A stretch of 64,000 nt of DNA from contig NW_002476554.1 in NCBI RefSeq assembly GCF_000189635.1, positions 190,731 to 254,730 of the forward strand, read 5' to 3'. Position numbers and translations under genes: made by a program. This document shows, one piece after another, positions 12,545 through 26,053 of this stretch (position 1 is its first letter; each line of letters opens with the position of its first letter). The notes below the pieces were generated by a model. It was not told the origin of the DNA. It worked only from the letters and a program-made list of their open reading frames with translations, and did not search any database. This DNA is from Tetrahymena thermophila SB210. Taxonomy: Eukaryota; Ciliophora; Oligohymenophorea; Hymenostomatida; Tetrahymenidae.

Positions 12545-14072
12545 AATAAATGGCTTTTTTATTTATTTATTTAGAAATTGAGCACAATAAAAATAAATAA
12601 ATAATCAAACAAACATATTTACAAAAATAGTTAATATTCATTCATTATATACTTTTCATTTAAATTTATATTAAATGTAATTCAGATAGTCTAAAATTTA
12701 TTTATTCAGTGTAATTAGTTTCAATTCATTCATGCATACATACTATTCAATTACGTTTGGCTAGTATCCTTTTAATGATTAATAATTTTTAATTAGATTG
12801 AAAGATATATTTCAATAAATAGAAAAACAGTTAATATTTTATTAAACAAATCCTTTTTTATATTTTAACTGAATAACTATTATTTTTTTCTATAAAGTCT
12901 TTAATTCTCTCATCAAGTAAAATTATCCATAAAAATTAATCAGATTGACGTTAATTCATGAAATAAATAAATAAATAATTAAGTAATTAATACTTGCAGT
13001 TTGTTGTTTCATTATGGCTATTTTCATTCATTCATGAGATTATACTTAACTTAGGTTCTTGATATATTATGAAAAAGATTTTGTCCGTTAAATTAACTAA
13101 ATTAAATTAAAAGGATTTAAGTATTTCAAATATGTGGTTTGAAAGCCACAAAAGTTTGGTAAGTTTTTGTTTTTTACCTCTTTTTTTTCAGAATTAATTT
13201 TCTGAATCTATTTGTGTTAAAAAATAAAATTTTGTTCAAATTAACAGAAAATAAACTTATTTATAAATTAAAATAGACGGTAGGTTTTTGGCTGGCTGAT
13301 TTTATCAATTTTAATGTTTTTCTTATTTTCTTGTTTATTTTTGTTAGTTAGTTAATCTTCACTTGACTTAATTTCAAATTATAAATTTAATATAAACGCA
13401 CTAATTTAGTAAATAATTAAAAAAAACACATCTTTCATGAATGATGCTATCTTTTGGCGAACAATAATTTGATAAGTTAGATCAAAAAATTAATAAAAAA
13501 TATTTAGATTTATAATTGAAAAATTAAACTATATAATATTACATTCAGCTTTAAATTATATCAATTCGTCACAAATAGTTTGTAATTAAAATGAATTAAT
13601 TTTCATCAATTTAAGCAACTTAATATTGACTTACCAATGAAAAGTACAGTAAATTCGATGAGAAGTTTTTTATTCCTTTTTTTAAATAAAATTTGCGGCT
13701 TATATTAAATTAAGGGTGTGAAAATGACTTACTTTTAATGCTACTAAAAAAAGGTTTTCTTCATTAATGAATCTTAAGAGAAGATTCAACTTAATTTCTT
13801 CTTTTTAATAATCAAAGAGTATTTACTTATTTATTGTCATAAGATTAATCAGACAAATTAAAAAGCAATTAAAAGTTCATACAATAGTTGATATTTATTA
13901 AATTTAGAAATCAATACATTAAACAATATTGAAATAAAAAATTTGATTAATTCAATATTTCATTATTCATAAATTCATTCAATCAATCAATAAAAAAGCA
14001 AATAAATAAATAGCTCTCATAGTTTATCTTTGTACTAAATACTTAATACAATCTAATTAAGCTATCAATCAA
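12545..14072. other. intergenic, AT-rich
   Basis: No coding signal. A small hairpin-capable sequence (TGTGG...CCACA around 13130-13150) stands out slightly from the AT background, but it matches no RNA family I know. Confidence 0.5.
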
Positions 14073-16083
14073 ATGTCCCACTTTTGTATATATATGCAAT
14101 CTGCCCCATAGAATAATGATAACATCCACATTACTAACTTGCCTCAATCATCCAATGATCAAGTAAAGAAATTTATATTTTCTTTTTTGACTCTTAATTT
14201 AATAAAAACCTTTTTAATGAAGAGCGCATAAGTTGAAGATACCCCTTAATAAAAGAAGATGAAATAGAACATTTTGATTAATAAAGCTATTCTTTTTTTA
14301 GATGCAGTTAAAGTTTTGATGTTTGCATTAGCCCTTAGATATACTGAAGCAGATATAAATGGAGATATACTAAATCTATTTAATTGGTGTAAACAAATGG
14401 CCATCTTGGCTTTATTAGAAGGCTGCTTAAAAACCTGGGTTATAAGAAATGAAACTATATAAATGGAAGGACTCAATAAAAAAAAGTAGCAATCTCTATA
14501 ACTCCTAGATGAAACTTTAACTGCAGCTCTTACACAACCTACTACAGTCGAAAGTGCTGATTTTGATGAAATTGAATTTTTATAATTATTTACAGATTCA
14601 AGTGTATAAAAGACAAAAAAGTACTTAAAATAGATATTTTTTAGTATTGAAAATATTCTGACTATTTTGATTAATCTGTAAGTATTTCTAAATTTAATAG
14701 AATTAATCATTCATTCATTCATTCATTTATTTATTTATTTATTTATTTATTTGTGATACCAATAAATAGATAAATAATCATTTTAGTTTTACAAATTTTA
14801 ATATTATATTTTATCAAATTAGGACCCACATAATACTTTTCATCCTTGGAAATTTAGTCATTTACGATAAAACTTAATTAAATCAGACTTTCATATACAA
14901 GACTGCCTCTGTATATTTGCTCATAGTAATTATTTAATTAATTAGCTTCTTAATGAATTCAAATCTAAAATGAACTTTCTTTCTTTCTAATTACTGCAAA
15001 TTATTTTTATGCAATTAGAACCATCTAAAAATAAAAATAAATTAATTAAAATCTGTCTAACGTAGCGTACTAGTTGTTAAAAGAAATACAGTATTACAGA
15101 GAGGTTTTCAAAAAATAAATTTTCCTCTGTTTCAAAACTCTTACTGAATATTTAGAAAAATTGTAAGAATATGTAGCCAAACATAATCAAATTCTACTCC
15201 AAAATAACTTAGAAGCATTTAATATCAAATAAAAATTAATGTTTGAGAATAAAATTTAAACAAAATAAAATAACTGAAAAAGAGAATAAAAACAGTTGAA
15301 TTAATTTGAAAAACAATAAAATTATAAATGTTGTAATAAAAATTAATGAAGAAAGTCATTTATTAGAATTGATTTCAAAATCACTACAAAACATTAAATA
15401 TTTATTAACTTTTAAAATAAATAGGGATTTTTAACATTCTGCATTCCAATAATGATCTTAGTTGCTTTTTTGATAAGTATACCAATATTACTTTTTGGTT
15501 ATATTTTTTCGATTAGAAATATCATTAATTTAAGTTAATAAAAAGATGAACTTAAATAGGTTTTTATTACACATTGATTATTTGTATTTACTTTAATATT
15601 TTTTATTAAAATTATAGAATAAGCTTATCAAAGCTGAGAATGTCACTCAAGACAACATTCTGACTACCTTCTATAAGAAAGATTGTTCTATTTGTTTGAG
15701 TATGTATGAAGTAGGAGATAATGTAGTATTTTTGCCATGCAATAAAAAGTAAATAGAATTTATTTATGAATTTAATAACTTTTTAAATTATTTATTAATC
15801 TGTTTATTTATTCAAATAAATTTACTTTCAAATCAACCAAATAAATTACTATCATTGATAAATCAATCAATAGAAAATTCACTATTTTAGCAAATAGCAT
15901 TTCAATTTTATAATAATAATTATATTAAAAAGTCACAATTTTCATGATGAGTGTATCTAAAGATGGTTAAAAGTTAATAATTCGTGTCCTGTCTGTAGAT
16001 AAAATGTCAACGATCAAGGATTTGAATTGTAGTCGATCTAAAATAATACTTGGGTTGGATTAGAATCTCATTTATATCTATGA
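14073..16083 (+). CDS. membrane RING-H2 ubiquitin ligase (paralogue 1)
   Basis: Exons 14073-14677, 14823-14925, 15425-15559, 15618-15748 and 15933-16083 give up to 374 residues. Hydrophobic segments occur in the first exon (ILFLDAVKVLMFALAL and following), in the 103-nt exon (ILFILGNLVIY) and in the third (ILVAFLISIPILLFGYIF), so it is a multi-pass membrane protein. The C-terminal RING-H2 is split by an intron: CSICLSMYEVGDNVVFLPC, then NHNFHDECIQRW and CPVCRQ. Such proteins are E3 ubiquitin ligases that act at membranes. Exon 1 contains a possible in-frame intron (donor at about 14163, acceptor before 14226) encoding intron-like AT-rich codons. A coding-like stretch at 15074-15172 is left out because paralogue 2 splices directly over the equivalent position. 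Confidence 0.82.
14701..14754. repeat. ATTC/ATTT tetranucleotide repeat in an intron
   Basis: A run of ATTC units followed by ATTT units lies in the first intron of the RING-H2 gene. It is ordinary simple-sequence DNA. Confidence 0.85.
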
Positions 16084-18055
16084 ATGAATACTATAAACCA
16101 TCTATAGAAAATAACCAAATATATAATAACATGAAAACTGATAATATTTCAATCAAACAAATAACGAATATTACTTACTATTTATTTACTAGCTTACTTA
16201 ATTACTTCCTACTACTATTTTCTCTAAAAAGTCTAACAAATTAAAAAAAATGTTATAGAATCAATCAACGTACTCTTATAGAATAATTTATTTATTTATA
16301 TTAATTTTATCATCTCCAAATACGTATGTATCTATATATGTATTTATAATTATAATTCTTTCTTTACTCGCTTACTGTTTACTTATTTATCACAATTCTT
16401 TCAATCTTTATCAAGGCTTTCTTTATCCCTAAAAACTTTTTAATTTGTTTATAATTTCAGTTAATTCACAATAAATAGATTTATTTTAAATTATCAATTG
16501 AATAAATTAATAAATCACAAAATAGTAAGTAAGTAATCTATTTTTGAATGTTAAGAAGAGTTATGAAAATCCTTTTTATATTTATAGAAAATATTATCAA
16601 CCAACTAAAACTATAATTTGGTGATTAAATATATATCAAATCCCTTTTTTTTTATTACTAAAATTAATTTATTGATTTATTTACTAATTATGATTTTGTT
16701 AATTCTCAAAAAATAGCTTTAAATTGTTTAAAAAACTAAAAGCAAAAACTATTGTTTATAAAAAGAATATTTTTAATACATTTTATAATGACTAAATTGC
16801 ATTCATAATTTATTTTATATTAACAATAAATTGAATTCATAATGTATTTTATATAAAAGATTGCATTTTAGAAATCATAAATTTTAATCCTGATTGATTC
16901 ATTTGTTTATCAAACAAACATATATTTTAAATATAAAAATACTGCTTTTTTTCCTCATTAAAGAATTAGTTTAGAAAATATGTTTTTTAAATTTCATAAC
17001 TTTTATACAATTTTTATATCGATGAAAATGTTAGCTTGAAATATATTCATTAAGTAGTTAATTTTTCTATTTTTGGTAATTTAGTTTCAAAAAGAATAAA
17101 AAACAATGATTTTTTAGAATAAAGAAAAGGAAAAATAGATATTCTTTTAAGAGATTTCAAATATCAATCAATAAGCTCACTGAAAAAACTAATCAAAACA
17201 AAACAAATTCAAATTTTGAATTTATGTTATTTTATGGGAAATTTTATTTTTAAATGAAATAATTTAATAAGATTTTTTAGACACTTAGCCACTCACTGAT
17301 ACACTCATTCATTGCAATAAATCTTAAGCAAATTTAATTCGATAATATTATTGATTTTAGCTATGAAGAAATAACAAATTCATAAAAATTTTAAATAAAC
17401 TTGAAAATTGATAACTAATGTAAAACAATAAATTTATTTAAGGAATAAATAAATAAATAACTGATTATAAATTAAAAGAAAGCCTTTCTTCAACTTTTAT
17501 GAAAAAATAAATATAAATAAATACTTAAAAATTTAAGAAAATGAAAATATATTCTAACAAGATCAAAAGGGTACAGTTTTATTTATATTATTTATTCTTA
17601 TTCCTAGGCTTTATTAATTTTTATATTACAAATATGTAATTAATCTGAATATATATTTAGAAAATAAATATGATTTTGAATAATTAATTAGAAAGCAATT
17701 TTTTGCTTAATAGATTAATATGTGTTCTAAAAATAGCCTACCTATAACATACATTCTAAAATCAATAAATAAATGTGTGTTTGTTTGCTTGCTTGCTTGC
17801 TTGTTTGCTAGCTCAATTTCTTGAAAATTTATAAATTAAAATTCTTTCCTAAATTTTATAATAAATAAGTAAAAGTATAAACAAAATAAACAAAAAAAAG
17901 AAAGTGTAATAAATAATTAATATACTCTAAAAATGGCCTAGCTTCGTATGTATTTTGACCCACTCTACCATTCTAAATAGCAGAATTTAGTAGAAAATTC
18001 AATAAATTAAAAGAATGTATTCTAATTTTGTTTTTATTTATTTATTTTATTTATC
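16084..18055. other. intergenic, AT-rich
   Basis: Two kb between the RING-H2 paralogues. It includes a short GCTT repeat near 17787-17805. The open frame just after the first gene's stop (16050-16244) is in another phase of the last exon and its 3' flank and is not coding. Confidence 0.55.
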
Positions 18056-19417
18056 ATGTCTCATTTCATCTACGATTAGCAAACTTATAATGTTTCAAGA
18101 GAATCTCAGATCAACTCTCATATTTTACAATGCAAAGTAATACTTTTTATAGACATTCTTAAAGTGGTGCTCTTCATCTTATTGATTAAGAACTAAACGC
18201 TTTAGCAAGAATTAAATACAGCTAATCTGGTTACTTGGTGTGTATTTGTAGCTCTTCTAGCGGTTGCTGATGGTATAGTAAAATTGCAAAATATAAAGAA
18301 AAGTAGTCAAAAACTAGAACAAAATCAAAGAGTGAATTAACCTTCTATTTAATGCTTGGAAGACAGCCCATCAGCAAGTTTCATTTAGTATTCAGTTTAA
18401 AACGATTTGACTGAAGAAATAGATTTCGTGTAAGCAATAAAAAGTATGGACAGATATACAATAAAAAAATATTTCTAAGTCTAATTTAAGAATACAGAAA
18501 ACACAATTTCATTCTTAACATCAGCGTAAAATTCAATTAAATGATTATTTATTTATATGTGAATGAATTATATGATTTTTATTTAATTAATTGCTATTCT
18601 TTTTATTTCAACTTCTACAAATTTAATCATTTTTCTAATAAAATAAATAAGCACCCAAGTTTTCCTTTTGTTTGTTGGGCTATTTGTAATTTACTCAGCT
18701 GGAGATCTAAAACAAACTTTTCAATATAAAGTTGGCTTTGTTTATTTATTCACTGTAATTAGAATTTAATTAAAAATAATTATTCAAACCTAATTACATT
18801 ATAACCAGTAACTTATTTTTGCATTAAAATTAAGGGGTTTTTGGTCTTCTGCTTGCCTATCTTGAATTTAATTATTTTTATGTTATGTCTCCCAATAATA
18901 ATTCTGGGTTCTCTTTTTTAGACCAAATAAAATTCAGATCAGTAGGCTGAATTGGTATTTTTTTTATCTTTTTTCTTCTTTCATTTTTCACACATTTAAA
19001 TTTTTTTCCAAACAGAAAAATATAGTTAGAATAACAGTTGATGAGGAAAATCTGTAAACAGTATTTTCAAAAAACGATTGTTCAATTTGTTTTGTCAGAT
19101 ATAAATTAGGAGATTAAGTTTTTAGATTATCTTGTAGTAAAAAGTAAAAAATTTATTAATTGCTAATTAACATAGATTTTATTATTTTTGTTTGTTTTTT
19201 TGATAATAATAATAAAATAATATTTATATTTTGCGAAATAATTTGAAAATATCTTTAATATTAATCAATTAGCCACATTTTTCACTCAGAATGTATTCAA
19301 AGATGGTTTAAAGTAAATAACATTTGCCCAGATTGCAAACAAAATGTTAAAGAATCAGCAATAGAACTTATGCCTACATAAAGAACTACACAAATAGATA
19401 CAGAGTAGCGTTTCTGA
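18056..19417 (+). CDS. membrane RING-H2 ubiquitin ligase (paralogue 2)
   Basis: Exons 18056-18525, 18652-18754, 18835-18954, 19016-19143 and 19273-19417 give 321 residues with consistent phases. The layout mirrors the gene 2 kb upstream: an MSHF start, a hydrophobic first exon (VILFIDILKVVLFILLI), a second exon of exactly the same 103-nt length ending ...YLFT, a strongly hydrophobic third exon, and a RING-H2 split after LSCSK. The RING-H2 reads CSICFVRYKLGDQVFRLSC, NHIFHSECIQRW, CPDCKQ. Predicted role: membrane-bound E3 ubiquitin ligase. It is clearly a tandem duplicate of the upstream gene, with well-diverged sequence in exon 1. The C-terminal tail after the RING differs between the two. Confidence 0.87.
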
Positions 19418-20661
19418 ATTTGATTAAAAAATACCACAAAAAAAAAAACTCTCCTTATCAAATTTGATATAAAAACCCAAAAGCTAAATTTAAAACCTGA
19501 ATTAATCACTCAATTAAAAAATAATAGTTTATTTATAAATTTATATACATATATATATATATATAATTATTTACTTATTACTTACTGCAACTAAATTTTA
19601 AAATTAGATTACCGATATTATAAAAATATAAATATCCAAAATATATTAACTAAGCTAACCATTTATCTCTCTATTATCTTTCTTTATTAATATCTACATT
19701 TATTTCTGTCTCTTTATTTATTTTTTCTTCTGTTATCTATTAATCTATTAATCTATCTATCTTTCTATTTATTTATCTATCTATCTATTGAAAATCAAAT
19801 TAATTCTTCTTATTCTTTTAAAAGCAAATAGAAATAAAATGAAATTCTACTATTAGAAAAGTATTCAAAAAAATTAAAACTTGTAGTTAAAAGCTTCAAA
19901 TTGATAATTTGAATCTTACTGACTTGAAAAAATTTAGCTTTCTAAGGATAAAATTCTAGTTTAAAAAATTATTATATTCAATAAAAGCTACTAAATGTAT
20001 GTTTTGATAAAATGCATACACAAGATATAAATTAAAATTCTTAGGTCATACCAATTCCAAAATTAGTACTTTAAACTGTATTAATTTTATTATAAAAATC
20101 ATTAAATTAATCATTTATATCAAGTAAATTTATAATCTATAATTAGAATATTTGATAATCTACAAGGTTTTATGAAATAAACTTGAAGGCTCAACCAGTG
20201 TCGACTTCAGTTGAAGAAACGTTGGTACTCTCAATAATGAATAACTTGCTTAACTTAACAATCTTTTATGAAATTCGAAAGATTAGAATCTTAGCTTTAA
20301 ATCTTCAAAATAAAAGAAATTTTTACAGATAGACATTCAGTAAAATTGTTTGCTTACTATCTATGTTCTTGTAGATAACATTTTTATTTTAAATTGTCAG
20401 ATGTTAATTAAGTAAGCATAAAAATTGTTTCATTTACCTTTTTTAATATCTATAATTTGATATCACAAATAATGTTAATAAATTTGTTTTTACTACTACT
20501 CAATTAAATGTAAATATCATCAATTGTCATTAATCCTAGCTTTTTTAAATTAAAAGCGCATTGTAAAAATTTAGAATTTTTAAAATAATAAAATGTTTTT
20601 TTATATGTCTTCTATTTTTATTTATGTTGTAGATAGAGCATTAATTTAATTTAAAATTAAA
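19418..20661. other. intergenic, AT-rich
   Basis: Contains a TA repeat near 19547-19565 and ATCT runs near 19740-19795. A slightly GC-richer patch at about 20165-20245 can form a small CTTCA/TGAAG hairpin but shows no clear gene. Confidence 0.5.
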
Positions 20662-20820
20662 ATGGCATCAAAGTATCCACATTTAAGTAAGACTTCTTAT
20701 TTTATTAGATATCCTGCTTTCTTGATAGTTTCGTTTTTAAATATAACTTGGTTGCTCTTATTTTAGATATTAGCTCAAAATAATAGTCTAATTAAATTGA
20801 GTTCATTAAAAGTAGCTTGA
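20662..20820 (+). CDS. possible 52-residue membrane peptide
   Basis: An open frame from ATG (context AAAATGG) to TGA encodes 52 residues with one hydrophobic stretch (FLIVSFLNITWLLLF). Codon use in the first ten codons looks coding, but there is no homology I recognise, and chance frames of this size are common when only TGA stops translation. It could also be an exon of an unrecognised gene. Confidence 0.25.
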
Positions 20821-21196
20821 TAGTGGCTAGCTAGCTAGTTTATTTGTTAACAGATTGATATAGAGGCATTATTAATTAATAATTATTCTTACTTATTAAG
20901 GCGATAAATAGCCTCTTCAATTTCAAATTTTCTACATTTTTGGTAGATGCTTTTACAATTTAAATGGCATTAAATATGCGATTGATTGATAATATTATTG
21001 GTTTTAGATTTTTAAATTTAGTACACAATTTATTCATAAAAACCATAGACAGATATTTACTGTTTTATAAAGAATTCAACTTAAATATATAGATAAATAG
21101 ATAGTTTATAGATAAATAGATAGATAGATACTTATATAAATATAGTATTAGTTATTTAATTAGTTTGTTGAGAAAATTAGTTTGTTGTAAATAGAA

Positions 21197-24100
21197 ATGA
21201 AATTTTTTGAAGAGGAAAGGATAAGTTTAGCTGGAAAAATCTAAAAGAAGATATTAAAAAACAGTGACATAGATAATTCATTAAGCAATTAAGGTAGAAA
21301 TAGTCTTTTCTATGAAATAGAGCAAAATGGTGGCACTTAATAAGCAAATATTTATAGAGGAGGTAACCAAAGAATACATCATAGATAGGCACCAAGAAGA
21401 GGAAGAGGTGGCAGAATACCTCCTAGATAATAATAAGCAGCATAAATACCTCCATAGGCAGAAAATAATGTTTAAAATGACAGAAGAGCAGATTAAGTTT
21501 AAGATTAAGCTGCTTATATTCCTCCAAATCAAAGAAATGATGTAGATGAAGAGAGGGAAGACTAGTAAATGAATGAAAACTAAAATTAAGACAGGAATTA
21601 AAGAGAGGAGGAAAGCAAAATAGGTGAGGAATCTTCTGCTGCTAAGTTAAGCAAATAGGTTGAGGAAAAATCTAACAATATTGAGGTAGAGAACAGTGTA
21701 GTAATTGAAAAAGAAATTGAAGGTGTTCAATTTTCTAACTTTACTAAAATGGTGCTTAAGCTTTTTGAGTTTTTGCAAAATTAGGATCAATATTTACAAA
21801 TTGAAGCATAGCAGTTTGAAGTTGATGAAAAGGACCTTATTGGTGATGAATAAAATGTTATTTAAAATGCTTTAGAAGTTTCTTTACTGCTAGAGGCCCA
21901 CAGAAGATATGTTGTTGATGAAGTAGTAGACATTTTAATTATTCTCAAGAACTTCTCAAGTGTACTTGAACTTTTGCAACAGATTCTTGGAGATAAATTA
22001 AAAGATGTTATTCATAAGACTATTATTGAAAATGATTTGATCTTGTAGGATTTACTTTGTTATTATGCAATTTATTAGATTTTTAAAGAGAATGCAAGTG
22101 ATAGTCAGAAGCAGTTCTACATTTTACAAGAAAACGCTTTAAAGTAGAAATTAACTTTTATTGTAAACCTCTATGAATAAAAAATTTATTCAGAAAACAA
22201 ACATTTTACTCAATTTTTTGAATAATAAACTCAATTTTTTCTATAAAATGCTAAGTATGCTATCACATCCTATTAAATTCTTGCTACTTTTATGAGTGTT
22301 TACACTTAGAATATTGAGGGTGTTCAAGTAAAAAACACAGATATTTATTTATAAAACGTATTCACTAACAATTCTTGGAAACTAGCATAAAATTCAGTTA
22401 AGAAGTTATTAGGTTCGTTTGACAGGATGACTGATTTTTATCAAAGATTGAGCAAGTAAGAAGGCTCTTTGATCTTTAACTTACACAGTAATGTAAACCC
22501 TGAAGAAGGTGTAATTTAAATCAAGTGTGTGAACTTGCTGCAATTTTCTGAATTTACTTCTGATAAATCTATTTTCACTGTTTAATAAATAGAAAACCTC
22601 AAAAAGTATTATCATAAAGAGCAATCAAGGATATCAGCCAAATAGCAAAAATCTATCTCAGAATACGCAGATGAGAATTACAAAATAAAATTCTTTTTCG
22701 AGGATGGTTTAAAGCTGAAGGAATATCTGTTGTAAAATGAGTTTATCTCCGTTGACATCTACAACTTACCTTCAAATCTAAGATAGCAAGACTTACAAGA
22801 AATACTCTCTATTGATTTATTTGAAAAGGTAATCTCTATGGTTTCTAAGTCTGACAACTAAGGTAAAAATTATTATCAGCTGACTTTCAGTGATAAATTA
22901 TCTGCAAAGGAATTTATTGACAAAATCAATGAGTTTGAAATTACGTTTGACCAATAATTCATATCAATTACTCCTCATTAAACACCTGAGTTGCAATCTA
23001 TAACAATTGAATACAGTATAGATTTTTAAATAGCTAAAAATGAAGAATTAACTTATCTCTTGAATACATTGAGAAACAATAAACATTACCATAGCTTAAA
23101 GAGACAGCAGATGTTCAAACAAATTTAAAAATATTTGAAATTAAAATCTACCAATGATTATTCTGATTTGATTAACTTCAGAACAAGTAGCATAATTGAA
23201 ATTTAAAAATTGATATAAAATCTAAAGAAAGAGTAAATAGAAGAAATATTTGACATTAAACTATTTTACTAGTTCAATTACTTTACAAGTGTAAATGTTT
23301 AAAAAATTCTCTATGACTAATTTTAAATTTAGTTTAATTCTATCAAAAATTTCAAATCTAACAGCATTAGTGTATCATGCCAAGAATACGCCAAAAATTC
23401 TAAAGAAATTCAAATAATTTTATCAAGTTAAAATTTAAATTACTTGAAAAAAGCAGTATCTACTATGAACAAGGTAATTAGACCAATTAGACACTTGGCT
23501 CTTGAGTCAAACAAGCAGAAAGAAGTCTTTTTTAGAGAAGATTTCATTAAAGTCTCCAGAAAAAAATTCACAAGACCTAATTTCTACACATTTTTCAGTA
23601 CGATCAATATGAGATTTGAATTCTACAATGAAAATCAATTTAATTTCACTTTCTTGAATAACTTTGGCAATAGCGAAACTTACATACCTTATGAAATAAG
23701 TGAAAGTGTTATTCAAGTAATTGAAAGAGACATATAAACATTTCAAAGTAATCTCAATTCCTACAATATCAAATAAAGCTATTACATTCATCCTTCTCTG
23801 CAAAATGAATTTTTAGAATTCATAAAAGAAAAAGGAATTTCAAAGTTTAGTTAAAACGATAAAATTTTCGAATTGGAGCTTACTCTTGAAATATTTTTGC
23901 TTTTGAATAAGTAAATTATGACTTAGTTCGTTAAAGCTTCCTACTTGAAAAAGAATGAAGAAATCTTTAAAAGTAAGCAGTCTTCAAAACAATTAAACTC
24001 TGAAAAGTAGTAAGAAATGCCATTTTGCTAAGTTTGCTATGACTCTGACCATATATTCTCTCTGTCAAATTGCTCTTGCAGGAACTACTGCAGAGATTGT

Positions 24101-24997
24101 TTGAGAGAGCAAATTTAGATTGAAATCTAAGATAATTATGTGCAATTCAAGGGAATCATTTACTGTCCCCTATGCAAATAAGCTCCGATTTCTCTCAAAG
24201 ATTTCTCTAAACTCTTCAATTTGTATGAAATTCAAGCTATAATGTCTTAATGGGTCAAGTGTATAACTTACAATTATAGAAACTCAAATGGATAGAAGCA
24301 ATTTGCTCATTGCATTTATCCTAAATGTCAAGACCTAATTACGATTCCATCAAATTTAAAGCAATTTAATAAGACAAATTAGAGTGATCTGGAGATGGAA
24401 ATTGAAACTGAGCCAAAAACACTCAAAGAAAATGATGAAATAGATAAAGAAAATAATCAAAATAGCTCAGAGTGTACTTCTTCTATTATTTGTTAATAGT
24501 GCAACAATGCTCTCTGTTCCTCAAGTATCTTTGACAACAAAATACCTTACCACTCAGTTCACGAGTCTAGTATAAGCTGCATGGAATAATATAACTAGCA
24601 AAGAGGTGAAATGCCTTCAAATGCTAAGTATTGCCCTAGCTGTAGTTAAGTTTATTTCCATGAAACTGGCTGCAATCACCTAACTTGCTATTAATGTGGT
24701 GAACATTTTTGTTCAATTTGCAATAAAAATTTTGGTAAGACCTAAGGTGATATTTATACTCACATTTAGGAATGTGAATAAAAGTAAAATCAACCAGTAT
24801 AACCAGCTGTTGCAGAACCTGTGCCATAAGCTGAGTAACCCTAAATGAACCAATAGTAGATATATGAGGAACCCTAGTTTGACCAATAGTATATAAATGA
24901 GTAACTACCTTTTGCTGTAGAGCAAGCTCCTGAGCGTTTATGGGATGATGATTAGATAGATTAGCAAAATAATCAAGATGGTTGGGGAAATGTATGA
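21197..24997 (+). CDS. RBR (RING-IBR-RING) E3 ubiquitin ligase
   Basis: One intronless frame encodes 1266 residues. After an N-terminal Arg/Gly/Pro/Gln-rich stretch (about 55-120) and an acidic region, a long central part of about 750 residues has no recognised domain. RING1 starts at C944 (CQVCYDSD... CSCRNYC, C-x2-C, then CPLC at 990-993). An IBR-like Cys cluster follows (CQQCNNALC), and RING2 begins at C1146 (YCPSC). Within RING2, C1159 in TGCNHLTC lies at the position of the catalytic cysteine that accepts ubiquitin in parkin/HHARI-type ligases, followed by CYQCGEHFCSIC. RBR ligases transfer ubiquitin from an E2 through this cysteine. A Gln/Pro-rich tail of about 90 residues ends the protein. 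Context gives no hint of the substrate. Confidence 0.92.
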
Positions 24998-26053
24998 TGA
25001 GATAATAAAGAGCAATCAATCAATCACTTTTAAAATCAAATAATAAAAAATGAGTGAATGATATTAATGGTATATTAATTTTAATAAACACATATTTATA
25101 TCTTAATTAATACAAAGCAATAAATAAATAAATAAATAATCAATAAACAAATTATTTATTTTTTAAAATGTATTTATGGTTAAAAATAAATATTTTATTT
25201 ATATTAAAAGAAAATATAAAAAGATATAGAAATACGTAGAATACATTTATAAAAAAGTATATAATTATCAATTTTTATAATGTTAATTACTTAATTAATT
25301 GTATATTGTATTAGATATAATTTAGTCAATATCCTCTTTCATAATTTGTGAGCAATATGTTGAAAAAAATATATTTAAGTAAAGAAAATAAAATATCTAT
25401 CTAGCTAGCTGTGTTGTTTTTTTAAAAAAAGAGAGAGTAAATTTATCAATATTCACAATAAATTAATTATGAATATAAATGTGTATTGTACCCTAGGGTA
25501 CTGCATTTTTCAATGCTATACACTGAAATTTCGGATATTAGTGTATCTGTAAGATTCATCCTTATTTAAAAAAGTAAAGAAAAATAAGTAGACTTCCATT
25601 TATTCATTTATATATTAATATTTTTGCAAATTCCTCTAAATATATTCAATTAGCGAATTAGCAGAATTTAAAAAGGAACTGCTTTCTGTATTTAAAAATA
25701 TTTGAGTCTTTCCTTGAAAAAAATACTCAATTAATTAACATTTTTTAGTTAGAAAAATAAATTAAAATGGTTTTAGAAAGATTGATTGATTGATTCTTTT
25801 AATGAATATTTATTATTGATATTTAATAGAAAAATAATAAATAATTTTGAAAGTAAGATAGATAAGATTACTAAATGAAAAAGTATAATATCGTTACAAG
25901 TTAATAAATTCTTTATATTTTTTTTAAATTAGTGTGAAAATAAGCAAGTTTCTGACTAACTTTAATAACTAATTGCTTTGTATTTAATATAAAGAAAAAA
26001 TAGTAGAAGTAAACAAAAATATATATACATACATACATAAATATAATTTTGAA
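24998..26053. other. intergenic, AT-rich
   Basis: About 1 kb with TAAATAAA runs and a GATT repeat near 25780. No gene seen. Confidence 0.6.

Noticed and set aside
13128-13152. Hairpin-forming TGTGG...CCACA sequence as a possible small RNA
   Set aside because: A single short stem in AT-rich DNA with no RNA polymerase III boxes or known RNA features.
14246-14710. Minus-strand frame of 154 codons opposite the first RING-H2 gene
   Set aside because: Antisense to a coding exon whose plus-strand reading has a conserved paralogue 4 kb away.
16050-16244. Short plus-strand frame after the first RING-H2 gene
   Set aside because: It begins inside the last exon in another phase and continues into AT-rich intergenic DNA.
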